64,000 nucleotides of DNA, from assembly GCF_030161895.1 (NCBI RefSeq), contig NZ_BSVB01000001.1, forward strand, positions 1,488,001 through 1,552,000, written 5' to 3'. Made by a program: the position numbers and the translations under genes. Below, one piece after another: positions 8,475 to 17,004 of this stretch (position 1 is the first letter of the stretch; every line of letters starts with the position of its first letter). The stretch is from Pseudolysinimonas kribbensis. Its GTDB lineage: Bacteria; Actinomycetota; Actinomycetes; Actinomycetales; Microbacteriaceae. The notes under the pieces are model-generated. The model was not told the DNA's origin. It saw nothing but the letters and a program-made list of their open reading frames with translations, and ran no database searches.

Positions 8475-8712
8475 TCAGCGGAGTATCCAGCTCACGAACG
8501 CCGTCAGGTCGTCCGTCAGGCGAGCGCGGTCGACGCAGTAACGGACGCTGCGACCCTTGCGGTGGGCGGCGTCGACGTCGGCGGTGACGTAACCGAGTTC
8601 TTCCAGCTCATCGAGCGCGGCGCGCGCGGCGCCGGGACTGATGCTGAGCGCCGCAACGACGGCCGAGCGCGGCGACTGAGGGTGATCCAGGAGGTACCCC
8701 GTCGCGGATCAC
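8475..8712 (-). CDS. Small winged-helix DNA-binding protein, 5' end uncertain
   Basis: The minus strand encodes GYLLDHPQSPRSAVVAAL, then GAARAALDELEELGYV and HRKGRSVRYCVDRARL, the layout of an ArsR/MarR-like winged helix: helix, recognition helix, then wing. About 75 residues. In the unaltered frame there is a stop just upstream and no start codon; one extra or missing base in the C4 run at 8697-8700 connects it to a GTG at 8712 reading VIRDG. It lies upstream of the palindrome at 8445 and of the mini-operon. Confidence 0.55.
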
Positions 8713-8872
8713 CGCGGCCGACGTCCTGATCCCGGACGCGATCACGCACCCACTCCCGGGCTCGTGGACCGGGTGGCGGCTCCAGGGACGCGACGTCGAC
8801 GGCGAGCAGTACGTGATCGACGTGCGGCCGCTGTCGGACGGCTCGTGGGCCGTCGTCGGGCTCTACGCCTGA
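8702..8872 (+). CDS. Small hypothetical protein, start codon not resolved
   Basis: An open frame of about 56 codons, reading SRITAADVLIPDAITHP at the start and DGSWAVVGLYA at the end, with good actinobacterial codon use. AGGAGG at 8690-8695 is correctly placed for initiation near 8702, but no ATG/GTG is present there, so either the start was lost to a base error or the gene is truncated. It is followed two bases later by the GTG of the next gene and overlaps the divergent winged-helix gene's 5' end. Confidence 0.45.
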   Translation, partial: SRITAADVLIPDAITHPLPGSWTGWRLQGRDVDGEQYVIDVRPLSDGSWAVVGLYA

Positions 8873-8873
8873 C

Positions 8874-9272
8874 GTGACCCACAATCGCCGCTACGAGGCG
8901 ATCTACGACGAGATCGGCCGGCGGCAGATCGAGGAGATGGCGCTGCGGCCGCAGCCGCTCAGCCTCACGCCCGAGGAGGCCGGCTTGGCCGAGCATCTGC
9001 TGTTCCGGCCGGCTGAGCCGATCCGGGTCCGGGCGTGGGTGCGGTACCCCGAGCTGGTGGTCTACGTCCTCGCTGACGCGTCCGGCTGGAACGACCGCAG
9101 CGTGGAGCTGCGCTGGCGCGCCCCGGACGGCAGCGGCCGCGAGGCCCTGGTGTGCGCGAGCGCCGTCCGTCGGCTCGGCCCGGTGCCGCGGGAGGCTCGC
9201 GATCGCGACCTGGCGCCCTGGTACGGCCACCGGGCGAGCGACGCCGACCCGCAGCCCCCGGGGCCTCGCTAG
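8874..9272 (+). CDS. Hypothetical protein of accessory island
   Basis: A GTG-started protein of 132 residues. The N-terminal third is charged and helical (YEAIYDEIGRRQIEEMALR), followed by SLTPEEAG and a beta-rich middle (RVRAWVRYPELVVYVLADAS), and a Pro/Arg tail. Family not recognised; small proteins of this look occur in actinobacterial prophages and plasmids, which is only a suggestion. A decayed partial copy lies at 6031-6108. It starts directly after the preceding gene and is followed by another small gene with its own AGGAG. Confidence 0.6.
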   Translation: MTHNRRYEAIYDEIGRRQIEEMALRPQPLSLTPEEAGLAEHLLFRPAEPIRVRAWVRYPELVVYVLADASGWNDRSVELRWRAPDGSGREALVCASAVRRLGPVPREARDRDLAPWYGHRASDADPQPPGPR

Positions 9273-9283
9273 GAGTCGACGGC

Positions 9284-9610
9284 GTGGCGGTGAACGCAGA
9301 CCCGCAAGACGGGCTCGACGCGGCCACCCGAGCGCGCTCCGGCTATGCCGGGGCGTGGCATCCGATCCTCGCCGCGGTCGAGCAGGGACCCGGCGAATGG
9401 GGGATGACCGCGCAGTACGAGCGCCCCTACGCGATCGTGCGGCTCCTGCGCGTCGGCGGGGAGCTGGGCTACCGCACCGTCACATACGCCGAGCGCAGCG
9501 AGGACCGCGAGCTGATCGGCTACTTCCGCACGCTCCGCGCCGCAACCTACTGGGCGCACCGGCACTGGCTCCGCACCCTTGCGAAGCCGGGTGGCATCAA
9601 CGGAGCATAA
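9284..9610 (+). CDS. Hypothetical protein of accessory island
   Basis: GTG start with AGGAG at 9271-9275 eight bases upstream; 108 residues. It has a mixed alpha/beta look with AWHPILAAVEQGPGEWG, YAIVRLLRVGGELGYRTVTY and ATYWAHRHWLRTL. No recognised domain. Same strand as, and 11 bases after, the gene at 8874, so probably co-transcribed with it. It is followed by the repeat-protein gene on the same strand. Confidence 0.6.
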   Translation: MAVNADPQDGLDAATRARSGYAGAWHPILAAVEQGPGEWGMTAQYERPYAIVRLLRVGGELGYRTVTYAERSEDRELIGYFRTLRAATYWAHRHWLRTLAKPGGINGA

Positions 9611-9674
9611 CTGAGTAACGCTCTCTAGCATCGTTTCCGTGCCCAGCTTCGGCCGCCATCTCTATGCTCGGCTC

Positions 9675-10088
9675 ATGAGTTGGCCTCGGAACCTCTACAC
9701 CGGCCCGGGTGGCGGGCTCTACACGGGTGCCGGCGGCGGCATGTCTACGTCGCGAGGCGGCGGAGCCTCCACACTCCGCGACGGGGGCCTGTCGACCCTC
9801 CGGGGCGGCGGCCTGTCCACCTTGCGAGACGGTGGCCTCTCCACGCTTCGAGAGGGCGGCTTGTCGACGCTTCGAGGAGGAGGCCTATCCACCCTGCGGG
9901 GTGGCGGGCTGTCCACCTTGCGGGGTGGCGGGCTGTCAACGCTGCGCGCCGGCGGCCTTTGGAACGGTCCGGACGACGAGCCCTACATGAGCAACGTCCC
10001 GCCGTGGCCCATCTACGTGCAGGAACTCCGCAAGCGCGGGTTGGACTATTACGCGGACCTCATTTCAGAGGCCCGCGGACTCCGGTAA
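9675..10088 (+). CDS. Octapeptide-repeat protein with conserved C-terminal cap
   Basis: 137 residues: a start [14 protein letters not shown], about eleven 8-residue repeats of consensus GGLSTLR(G/D/E), and a non-repeat C-terminal cap ([19 protein letters not shown] then YYADLIS). The first units read GGLYTGPG/AG and grade into GGLSTLRG, so the array has evolved by unit duplication and drift. There is no signal peptide. I recall similar glycine-rich repeat proteins with the same PPWP-containing cap in actinobacterial accessory DNA, but no function is known. A GTG at 9639 is an alternative start. Confidence 0.65.
   Translation: MSWPRNLYTGPGGGLYTGAGGGMSTSRGGGASTLRDGGLSTLRGGGLSTLRDGGLSTLREGGLSTLRGGGLSTLRGGGLSTLRGGGLSTLRAGGLWNGPDDEPYMSNVPPWPIYVQELRKRGLDYYADLISEARGLR
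9711..9960 (+). repeat. Imperfect 24-bp tandem repeat coding for octapeptides
   Basis: About ten consecutive 24-base units within the gene at 9675, each coding GG-x-S-T-L-R-x. Units differ mainly at third positions and at the codon for the eighth residue (Gly, Asp, Glu, Ala). Such arrays are prone to unit gain and loss, and to assembly collapse. Confidence 0.8.
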
Positions 10089-10177
10089 GTCAGCCCACGG
10101 AGCCAACGAGTTCGGACTCGCCGAGCACGCCCACCCTGAACGGGTCGCCCCCGACTGCCGATCGGGAGATTCCCCTT

Positions 10178-10203
10178 GTGCCGAAAACGATCGTTTTCGG
10201 CAC
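10178..10203. promoter_or_regulatory. 26-bp perfect palindrome, role unknown
   Basis: Half-site GTGCCGAAAACGA joined without spacer to its exact reverse complement. It lies in the 270-base gap between the repeat protein and the LysR gene. A further half-site, GTGCCGAAA, occurs at 10249-10257. The absence of a loop argues against a terminator; an operator, a site-specific recombination or a nickase/replication-type site are possible. The rest of this gap shows no gene. Confidence 0.55.
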
Positions 10204-10358
10204 GAGTGCCGACGCTTGCGTCGACTACCGGGACACGCCGAGCGCGCCGTGCCGAAACTCTGTACCGAAATCGAACCGTGCCGCCGCATCCGGCACGAGG
10301 AATCCCGACCGGGAGCCGGCACTGCACGGGCGATGACCCGCGCGCTCGCCGAGAGGGC

Positions 10359-11279
10359 TCAGGCCGGCAGCGCCTCCGCAACCACCTCACTCGCGACCTC
10401 GGCGACGGCGCGCGCCCGCGCGGTCGTGCGGATCGAGCGCATCGAGGCGAGCACGATCGGCAGCGCCGGAACGTCGTCGGCGATCCGCAGCGCGACGACG
10501 CGCTCCCCGTCGTAGCTGAGGTCGTGCCGCGGGCGCTGGTTGAGGATCGAGAATCCGTGCCCGTGCGCGACGAACGCCCGCACGGTCTCGTAGTTCATGG
10601 TCCGGTGCCGGATCTCGGGCTGCAGCCCGACCGACGCCAGGATGCCGAGGAAGTAGTCGCGGCTGTGCGGCAGGTCGAGCAGGATCATCGGTTCGCGCGA
10701 GAGCTCCCGCAGGTGCACGCGCTTCTTCGCGCTGAGGGGATGCTCGGCCGCGATGAGCACGTGCGGCGGCGCCTCGGCGAGCACGGTGCGCCGGATGTCG
10801 TTGCCGAGCGCGAAGTCGTAGCCGATCAGCAGCTCCACCCGGCCGCTGCGCAGCGCCTCGCGGGCCTCGTCGGCATCCACCTCGTCGACCTCGATGTCGA
10901 GGTAGGGGTGCGCGGCCCGCACCCGCGCGACGATCGCCGGCAGCACGAACGGCGCGAGCGTCACGAAGCAGCCGATCCGGATCGTGCCGCGCACCTGGTT
11001 GTCGATGCCGCGCGCCGTGTCGAGCGCCTCATCGAGGTTGAGAAGGAGCGCCCGGGCGTCGCCGAGGAACTGCTGGCCGGCGGCGGTGAGCGCGAGACCC
11101 TTCGAGCGCTGCCGCACGAACAGCTGGGCGCCCATCTGCTTCTCGAGCTGCGAGATCGCCGACGACACCGCCGACTGCGCGACGAACAGCTGCTCCGCCG
11201 CGGCCGTCATCGAGAGCGTGTTGGCCGCCTCGATGAAGTAACGCAGCTGGGCGAGCGTGACGTCCGGCTTACGCGCCAT
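10359..11279 (-). CDS. LysR-family transcriptional regulator
   Basis: An intact 306-residue LysR regulator. N-terminal winged HTH at residues about 9-66 with the recognition segment VAQSAVSSAISQLEKQMG, followed by a periplasmic-binding-type effector domain starting near residue 95 (GTIRIGCFVTLAPFVLPAI). It is divergent from the NCS1 permease-aldehyde dehydrogenase-GMC oxidoreductase operon, which it most likely activates, with a T-N11-A box between them at 11307-11325. The effector is unknown. Confidence 0.92.
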   Translation of the reverse strand: MARKPDVTLAQLRYFIEAANTLSMTAAAEQLFVAQSAVSSAISQLEKQMGAQLFVRQRSKGLALTAAGQQFLGDARALLLNLDEALDTARGIDNQVRGTIRIGCFVTLAPFVLPAIVARVRAAHPYLDIEVDEVDADEAREALRSGRVELLIGYDFALGNDIRRTVLAEAPPHVLIAAEHPLSAKKRVHLRELSREPMILLDLPHSRDYFLGILASVGLQPEIRHRTMNYETVRAFVAHGHGFSILNQRPRHDLSYDGERVVALRIADDVPALPIVLASMRSIRTTARARAVAEVASEVVAEALPA

Positions 11280-11306
11280 GACTCCTCCATCCGCCGGTGT
11301 GTTTCG

Positions 11307-11325
11307 GCATCATCCCAAGTGATGC
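11307..11325. promoter_or_regulatory. Candidate LysR box in divergent promoter region
   Basis: GCATCA, seven bases, TGATGC: an interrupted palindrome containing the T-N11-A arrangement usual for LysR regulators, placed 28 bases upstream of the LysR start and about 100 bases before the permease start. It is the only obvious dyad in the 145-base intergenic region. Confidence 0.5.
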
Positions 11326-11424
11326 AGTGATTCGCCCAACCTTATTTGTCTGATGCCGCTGACAGGACGACGCTATAGGGCATCCGGACGGCACCGGCGC
11401 CGTCTCCCGCGTTGAGGAGCGCAC

Positions 11425-12855
11425 ATGAGCACCGAGACCCGAACGGCGGCGCCCGTCGCCGAAGTCCGCACCATCGATTACATCCCCGAGAACGAGCGCC
11501 ACGGCAAGTCGCGCAACCTGTTCACGATCTGGTTCGGCAGCAACATCATGATGCTGACGATCGCGACGGGCGTTCTCTCCACCGTCGTGTACGGACTGCC
11601 GATCTGGGCGGCGATCCTCGCCATGGCGATCGGCAACGTCCTCGGCGGCATCGTCATGGCGCTGCATGCCGCGCAGGGTCCGCAGATGGGCATCCCGCAG
11701 ATGCTGCAGACCCGGGCGCAGTTCGGCGTGTGGGGAAGCCTGCTGGTCGTCGTGATCGTCGTGGTCATGTACGTCGCGTTCTTCGCCTCGAACGCGGTGC
11801 TCGGCGGGCAGGCCCTCGACGGCCTCCTGCACCTCGGCACCTTCTGGTCGACCGTCATCATCGGCCTCATCAGCGTCGTCGGCGTCGTGTTCGGCTACCG
11901 CCTCATCCACGCGTTCGGCACCGGCATGAGCATCGTCGCCGGCCTCGTACTCGTCGCGTGCTTCGTCTACGTCATCGTCGCGCACACGGTCCCCGCCGCC
12001 GCCTTCTCGAGCGGTACGCTCACGGCGGCCGGATTCATGGGCACGGTCTCGCTCGCCGCGCTGTGGCAGATCGCGTACGCGCCGTACGTGTCGGACTACA
12101 CGCGCTACATGCCGAAGGACACCGGCGTGCGCCCGGCCTTCTGGGCGACCTTCGCCGGATGCGTGCTCGGCTCGCTCATCACCATGGCGTTCGGTGCGCT
12201 GCTGGGCGCCGCGTTCCCGAAGATCGAGAACACGTCGACGGCGCTGCAGCATCTGGTGCCGGGGATCAGCTGGCTCGCCCTCCTCGCGTTCGGGGTCGGC
12301 ATCGCGATCACCAACGCGATGAACCTGTACTGCGGCAGCCTCGCCATCATCACCATCGGCCAGACGCTCGTGCCCAAGTGGATCCCCCGAGCGTGGACGC
12401 GCAGCATCATCGCCGTGATCCTGTTCGTCATCGCGCTGTTGATCGGGTTCGCCGCCTCGGCCGACTTCCTGACGAACCTGACCTCGCTGCTGCTGCTGCT
12501 GCTCATCGTCCTGATCCCGTGGACCGCCGTGAACCTCGTCGACTACTACGTCGTGCGGCACGGCAACTACGACATCACGTCGCTGTTCCGGCCGGACGGC
12601 GGCATCTACGGGCGCATCAACCGCAACGCGGTGATCTGCTACTTCGTCGGCATCGTCGTCCAGCTGCCGTTCGTCAACACGCCCTTCTTCGAGGGGCCGG
12701 TGGCGAAGGCGCTCGGCGGCGTCGACATCTCGTGGATCGTCGGCCTCGTCATCGTCTGCCCGCTGTACTACGTGCTCATGCGGACCTCGCGCCGGCAGCT
12801 CGTGCCGACGCACGAGATGGCGGCCGGCGACATCACCTCCGTGGGAGCCGAGTGA
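11425..12855 (+). CDS. NCS1-family permease (purine/cytosine-type)
   Basis: An intact 476-residue integral membrane protein with about twelve transmembrane helices. NCS1 features: a hydrophilic N-terminus with PENERHGKSRNLFTIWFG leading into helix 1, LHAAQGPQMGIPQM in the helix 2-3 region, and VNLVDYYVVRHG in the helix 9-10 region. The family imports nucleobases, allantoin, hydantoins or vitamins with cations. It is first in an operon with an aldehyde dehydrogenase and a GMC oxidoreductase, so it presumably imports the substrate that these oxidise. GTGA overlap with the next gene. Confidence 0.9.
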   Translation: MSTETRTAAPVAEVRTIDYIPENERHGKSRNLFTIWFGSNIMMLTIATGVLSTVVYGLPIWAAILAMAIGNVLGGIVMALHAAQGPQMGIPQMLQTRAQFGVWGSLLVVVIVVVMYVAFFASNAVLGGQALDGLLHLGTFWSTVIIGLISVVGVVFGYRLIHAFGTGMSIVAGLVLVACFVYVIVAHTVPAAAFSSGTLTAAGFMGTVSLAALWQIAYAPYVSDYTRYMPKDTGVRPAFWATFAGCVLGSLITMAFGALLGAAFPKIENTSTALQHLVPGISWLALLAFGVGIAITNAMNLYCGSLAIITIGQTLVPKWIPRAWTRSIIAVILFVIALLIGFAASADFLTNLTSLLLLLLIVLIPWTAVNLVDYYVVRHGNYDITSLFRPDGGIYGRINRNAVICYFVGIVVQLPFVNTPFFEGPVAKALGGVDISWIVGLVIVCPLYYVLMRTSRRQLVPTHEMAAGDITSVGAE

Positions 12856-14358
12856 CGACGGCTCCTCCCCGCCCTCGACCGCGGCCACTGGGCGGCGATC
12901 GCCGAGGGCCTCACCCCTCGGGCCGACGCCTTCATCGACGGCCGGTTCACCCCGGCCGTCGATGGGGCGCGACGGGCCGACCTCGATCCCGCGACGGGCG
13001 CGACGCTCGCCATGGTCGCCGACGGCGGCGAGGCGGATGCCGACCTCGCCGTCGCGGCGGCCCGCCGGGCGTTCGACGACGGCCGGTGGTCGCGGCGCTC
13101 CGCCCGCGAGCGGCAGGAGGTGCTGCTGCGGCTGGCGCAGCTGATCCTCGACAACGCCGCCGAGCTCGCCGTGCTCGAGACCCTGGACGCCGGCAAGCTC
13201 ATCGCCGACACGTCGGCCTTCGACATCCCGGGCTCCGCGGCGATCCTGAAGTGGTACGCGGAGATCATCGACAAGATCCCCGGCGAGATCCCGCCGACCG
13301 GCGAGGGCGACCTCGCCCTGGTGACCCGCGAGCCGCTCGGCGTCGTCGGCGCGATCGTGCCGTGGAACTACCCGCTCGAGACGGCGATCTGGAAGCTCGC
13401 GCCGGCCCTCGTGACCGGCAACTCGGTCGTGCTCAAGCCGGCCGAGGACTCACCGCTCACCGCGCTCCGCCTCGCCGAGCTCGCGATTCAGGCCGGCCTG
13501 CCCGACGGCGTGCTCAACGTCGTGCCGGGCCCCGGGCCGGTGGTCGGCCGGGCGCTGGGCCGGCATCCCGACGTCGATGCGATCACCTTCACGGGCTCGA
13601 CCGCGGTCGGCCGGCTGTTCATGACCTACGCGGGCGAGTCGACGCTCAAGCCGGTGTGGCTGGAGTGCGGCGGCAAGAGCGCGAACGTCGTGTTCGCCGA
13701 CGCCGCCGACCTCGACCGCGTCGCCGACGGCGTCATCGCCGGCATCTTCACCAACCAGGGGCAGGTGTGCTCCGCGAACTCGCGCCTGCTGGTGCAGCGC
13801 GCCGTCCAGGACGCGCTGCTCGAGCGGGTGCTCGACCGCGTCCGCGGCATTCGGCCGGGTGATCCGCTCGACCCGGCGACCGCGATGGGCCCGCTCGTCA
13901 GCGTGAAGCAGGCCGAGCGGGTGCGCGGCTTCATCGAGACCGGACGCGGCGAGGGCACGCTGCTCGCCGGCGGCTCCGAGGTGGCCGGCTCGCCCACGGC
14001 GGCCTACGTGCCGCCGACCGTGTTCGGCGACGTGGCCCCGGATGCCGTGATCGCCCAGGAGGAGATCTTCGGCCCGGTGCTCGCCGTCACGCCCTTCGAC
14101 ACCGAGGAGGAGGCGATCCGGATCGCCAACGGCTCCCGCTACGGTCTCGCCGCCTCGCTCTGGTCGGACAGCCTCGCGCGCGTGCACCGGGTGGCGCCGC
14201 GTCTGCGCGCCGGCACGGTCTCGGTCAACCGGGTCGACGCGATCGACGTCGCCGTGCCGTTCGGCGGGTTCGGGCAGTCGGGCTTCGGGCGCGACCTGTC
14301 GGCGCACGCGCTCGACCAGTACACCGGCCTGAAGACCACGTGGATCGATTACCGATGA
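12852..14358 (+). CDS. Aldehyde dehydrogenase (NAD(P)+), slip near start
   Basis: About 500 residues. The catalytic glutamate motif LECGGKSANVVF and the catalytic cysteine in NQGQVCSANSRL are present, as is VVGAIVPWNYPLETAIWK in the cofactor domain and FGGFGQSGFGRDLS at the end. Closest in style to PuuC/BetB-type dehydrogenases of amine and aldehyde catabolism. The GTG overlaps the permease stop. One slip near 12862 separates the first three codons from the continuous frame beginning LLPALDRGHWAAIAEGL; without repair, the first start would be about codon 54. Confidence 0.88.
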
Positions 14359-15930
14359 CCACCGGCGCCTCCGACCCGGAGCGGGTCGACCTCGAGGTCG
14401 ACTACCTCGTGATCGGGGGCGGCACCGCGGGCGGAGTGGTGGCCGCCCGCCTCACCGAGGATCCCGGCGTGAGCGTCGGGGTCCTCGAGTGGGGTCCGGA
14501 CGACCGCGGCGAGGACCGCGCGCGGTACCTGCGGCGCTGGGCCGAGATGGTCGAGAGCGAGTACGACCTCGACTACCGCAGCGTGCCGCAGACGCGAGGC
14601 AACTCCGGCATCCGGCAGACCCGCGCCCGGCTGCTCGGCGGCTGCTCGACCACCAACACGATGATCTCCTGGCGCCCGCTGCGCGCCGACCTCGACGAGT
14701 GGGCGGAGCTCGGTGCCGCGGGGTGGGACGCCGACACGTTCCAGCCGTACTTCGACCGGCTCGCCATCCCGATCCATCCGGTGGCCACGGCCGACCGCAA
14801 CCCGGTGCTCGCCGACATCGTGCAGGCCGCGTCGACGGCGCTCGGGCTGCCGGTGCAGGAGCGCTGGAACGACGGGCGCACCGACGTCGACGCGCACGGC
14901 ACCGGATTCTTCGAGCTCGGCTACGACCCCGCGACCAACGTGCGCGGCTCGACGTCGATCTGGTACCTGCATCCGATCCTCGATGCGCGGGAGAACCTGA
15001 CGCTCGTGACCGGCGCCCGGGTGACCCGGTTGCTGCTGGAGGGCGGCCGCGCGATCGGTGCCGAGTACCGGGATGCCGAGGGCGTCGTGCATGTGGCGCG
15101 CGCCCGGCGGGAGATCGTCGTGGCCGCGGGGGCGATCGACACGCCCCGGCTGCTGCTGCTGTCGGGGATCGGGCCGCGCGCCGTACTCGAGGCGGCGGGG
15201 GTGCCGGTCGCGGTCGAGCTTCCCGGCGTCGGCGAGAACCTGCAGGACCACGCCGAGGGCCTGGTCGTGTGGGAGACCGTCGAGGATCCGCCGGACATCA
15301 GCGCGAGCGGCTGGGACGCGGGCGCCATGCTGCAGGTCGATGCCGGCCGCCCCGAGCGACCCGACGTCATGATGCACTTCCCCGTCGAGGCGTGGGTGGA
15401 GCACCCGAAGAACCACGGCATCGTCTTCCCGGAGCACATCGTCGCGATCGCCCCGAACGTCGCGAAGCCGTCGAGCCGCGGCCGGGTCTGGATCGCCTCC
15501 CCGATCCGGATGCCGCCCCCTCATCGACTACCGCTATTTCACCGACCCGGAGGGCCACGACGAGCGGATGCTGCTCGCCGGCGTGCGCGCCGCGCGGGCG
15601 ATCGGCGAGGCCGAGCCGTTCCGCAGCCGCATCGTGCGCGAGGTGTTCCCCGGCGCCGACGTGCAGTCCGATGAGGAGCTGAGCGCGGTCGAGCGCGCGA
15701 TCCACCAGACCGTGTACCACGTGAGCGGCACCTGCCGGATCGGCGCGGACGACGACGAGCTCGCCGTCGTCGATCGCCGGCTCCGGGTGCGCGGCGTCGA
15801 AGGTCTGCGGATCGCCGACGCCTCCGTCTTCCCGACCGTGCCCTCGGTGAACCCGGTCATCACGGTGCTCATGGTCGGCGAGCGCGCCGCCGACCTCATC
15901 CGCGCCGACGCCGCCGGGCGGGCCGAGTAG
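14355..15930 (+). CDS. GMC-family FAD oxidoreductase, frameshifted
   Basis: About 525 residues of a glucose-methanol-choline oxidoreductase. N-terminal FAD-binding motif VIGGGTAGGVVAARL, the GMC signature-type LLGGCSTTNTM, a second signature AAGAIDTPRLLLLSGIGP, and the C-terminal catalytic region HVSGTCRIG and NPVITVLMVGERAADLI. A slip in a C5 run near 15515 separates the substrate-binding region from the C-terminal catalytic part; both are intact. It overlaps the aldehyde dehydrogenase as ATGA: an alcohol-to-aldehyde-to-acid pair, as in choline or polyol oxidation. The substrate is not shown by the sequence. Confidence 0.87.
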
Positions 15931-15940
15931 CCGCTACTCG
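15924..15940. terminator. Short hairpin shared by convergent stop codons
   Basis: CGAGTAG, CCG, CTACTCG: a 7-bp stem and 3-base loop spanning the stop codons of the GMC oxidoreductase and of the convergent ABC ATPase, three bases apart. It could act as a weak bidirectional terminator. No T-run follows, as is common in high-GC actinobacteria. Confidence 0.35.
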
Positions 15941-17004
15941 ATCCGCTCGAGGTCAGACGCGAAGGCGTGCAGTCCCTCGGGCGCGATCGTGAAGCGCACG
16001 CCGTCGCCGACCCGCAGGGCCTCGGCCTCCTGCGAGAGCATCGTCACCGGCACGGTGAGCTCGCCCGCCGTGATCTCGGCGCGGGCGAACGGGCCGAAGA
16101 AGCTCAGCGACGCGAGCGTACCGGGGAAGGCGTCGGCCGACCCATCGCCCACGATCCGCACGCTCTCGGCCATGACGAGCACGTCGACAGCCGCGCCGTC
16201 GGCGAGGTCGTCCTGCGCCGCGCGCACCGAGAGCGATCCGACCTCGACGCGCGGGGCACCGCCGGATGCGCGGACGACGCCCCTGCCGAGCAGCTGCCCG
16301 CCGAGGAACTGCGCGACGAACCGGTTGCCCGGCTCCCGGTACATGGCCTCGGGGCTGTCGTCCTGCTGCACGGCGCCGCGGTCGAGCATCATGACCTGAT
16401 CGCCGAGGTCCATGGCCTCCTCCTGGTCATGGGTGACCATGACCGTCGTGAGGCCCGTCTCGCGGTGGATCCGCTTGAGTTCGCGCTGCATCTCGCCCCG
16501 GATCTTGCGGTCCAGGGCGCTCAGCGGCTCGTCGAGCAGCAGCAGCTCGGGGCTTGTGACGAGCGCGCGGGCGAGCGCGACGCGCTGCTGCTGGCCGCCG
16601 GAGAGTTGCGCGGGCGATCGGGTCTCGAAGCCGGCCAGACCGACGAGGCCCAGCATCTCCTCGGCCTTGCGTTTCGCGCCGGCGCGCGGCGCGCGCCGGG
16701 CGCGCAGCCCGTACATGACGTTCGACAGCACGCTGAGGTGCGGGAACAGGGCGTAGTTCTGAAAGACGAACCCGATGTTGCGCTTCTCGACCGGCAGCTT
16801 CGAGACGTCGCGGGCGCCGATCCGGATGCTGCCCGTGTCGGGCTCCTCGAGCCCGGCGATGATGCGCAGCAGCGTCGACTTCCCGGACCCCGACGACCCC
16901 AGCATGATGCAGAACGTGCCGTCGGCGACGCTCAGGTCGAGCGGCAGCAGGGCGGCCGCTCCGTTGAAGGTCTTCGCGACCTGGGTGACGGTGAGTTCGG
17001 ACAT
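15934..17004 (-). CDS. ABC transporter ATPase (PotA/spermidine-type)
   Basis: An intact 356-residue importer ATPase. Walker A GSSGSGKST, Q-loop FVFQNYALFPHL, signature LSGGQQQRVALARAL, Walker B LLLLDEP and switch His in MVTHDQEEAMD are all present; a C-terminal TOBE domain follows from about residue 270. It is the last gene of the operon Gfo/Idh-isomerase-binding protein-permease-permease-ATPase and overlaps the upstream permease as TGATG. The partner permeases are of the PotB/PotC class, which take polyamines, 2-aminoethylphosphonate, iron or sugars-phosphates. Confidence 0.93.
   Translation of the reverse strand: MSELTVTQVAKTFNGAAALLPLDLSVADGTFCIMLGSSGSGKSTLLRIIAGLEEPDTGSIRIGARDVSKLPVEKRNIGFVFQNYALFPHLSVLSNVMYGLRARRAPRAGAKRKAEEMLGLVGLAGFETRSPAQLSGGQQQRVALARALVTSPELLLLDEPLSALDRKIRGEMQRELKRIHRETGLTTVMVTHDQEEAMDLGDQVMMLDRGAVQQDDSPEAMYREPGNRFVAQFLGGQLLGRGVVRASGGAPRVEVGSLSVRAAQDDLADGAAVDVLVMAESVRIVGDGSADAFPGTLASLSFFGPFARAEITAGELTVPVTMLSQEAEALRVGDGVRFTIAPEGLHAFASDLERIE

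Noticed and set aside
9719-9939. Minus-strand proline/arginine-rich frames opposite the octapeptide repeat
   Set aside because: They are the complement of the tandem repeat and have no RBS or independent support; the plus frame has a natural start, cap and codon use.
9711-9960. Possible CRISPR array
   Set aside because: The units are contiguous 24-base coding repeats without spacers and no cas genes are nearby.
11269-12888. A 539-residue minus-strand open frame opposite the NCS1 permease
   Set aside because: Very high GC leaves long antisense frames open; its composition (Asp/Arg/His-rich) is the mirror of the permease, which has a clear membrane topology and family motifs.
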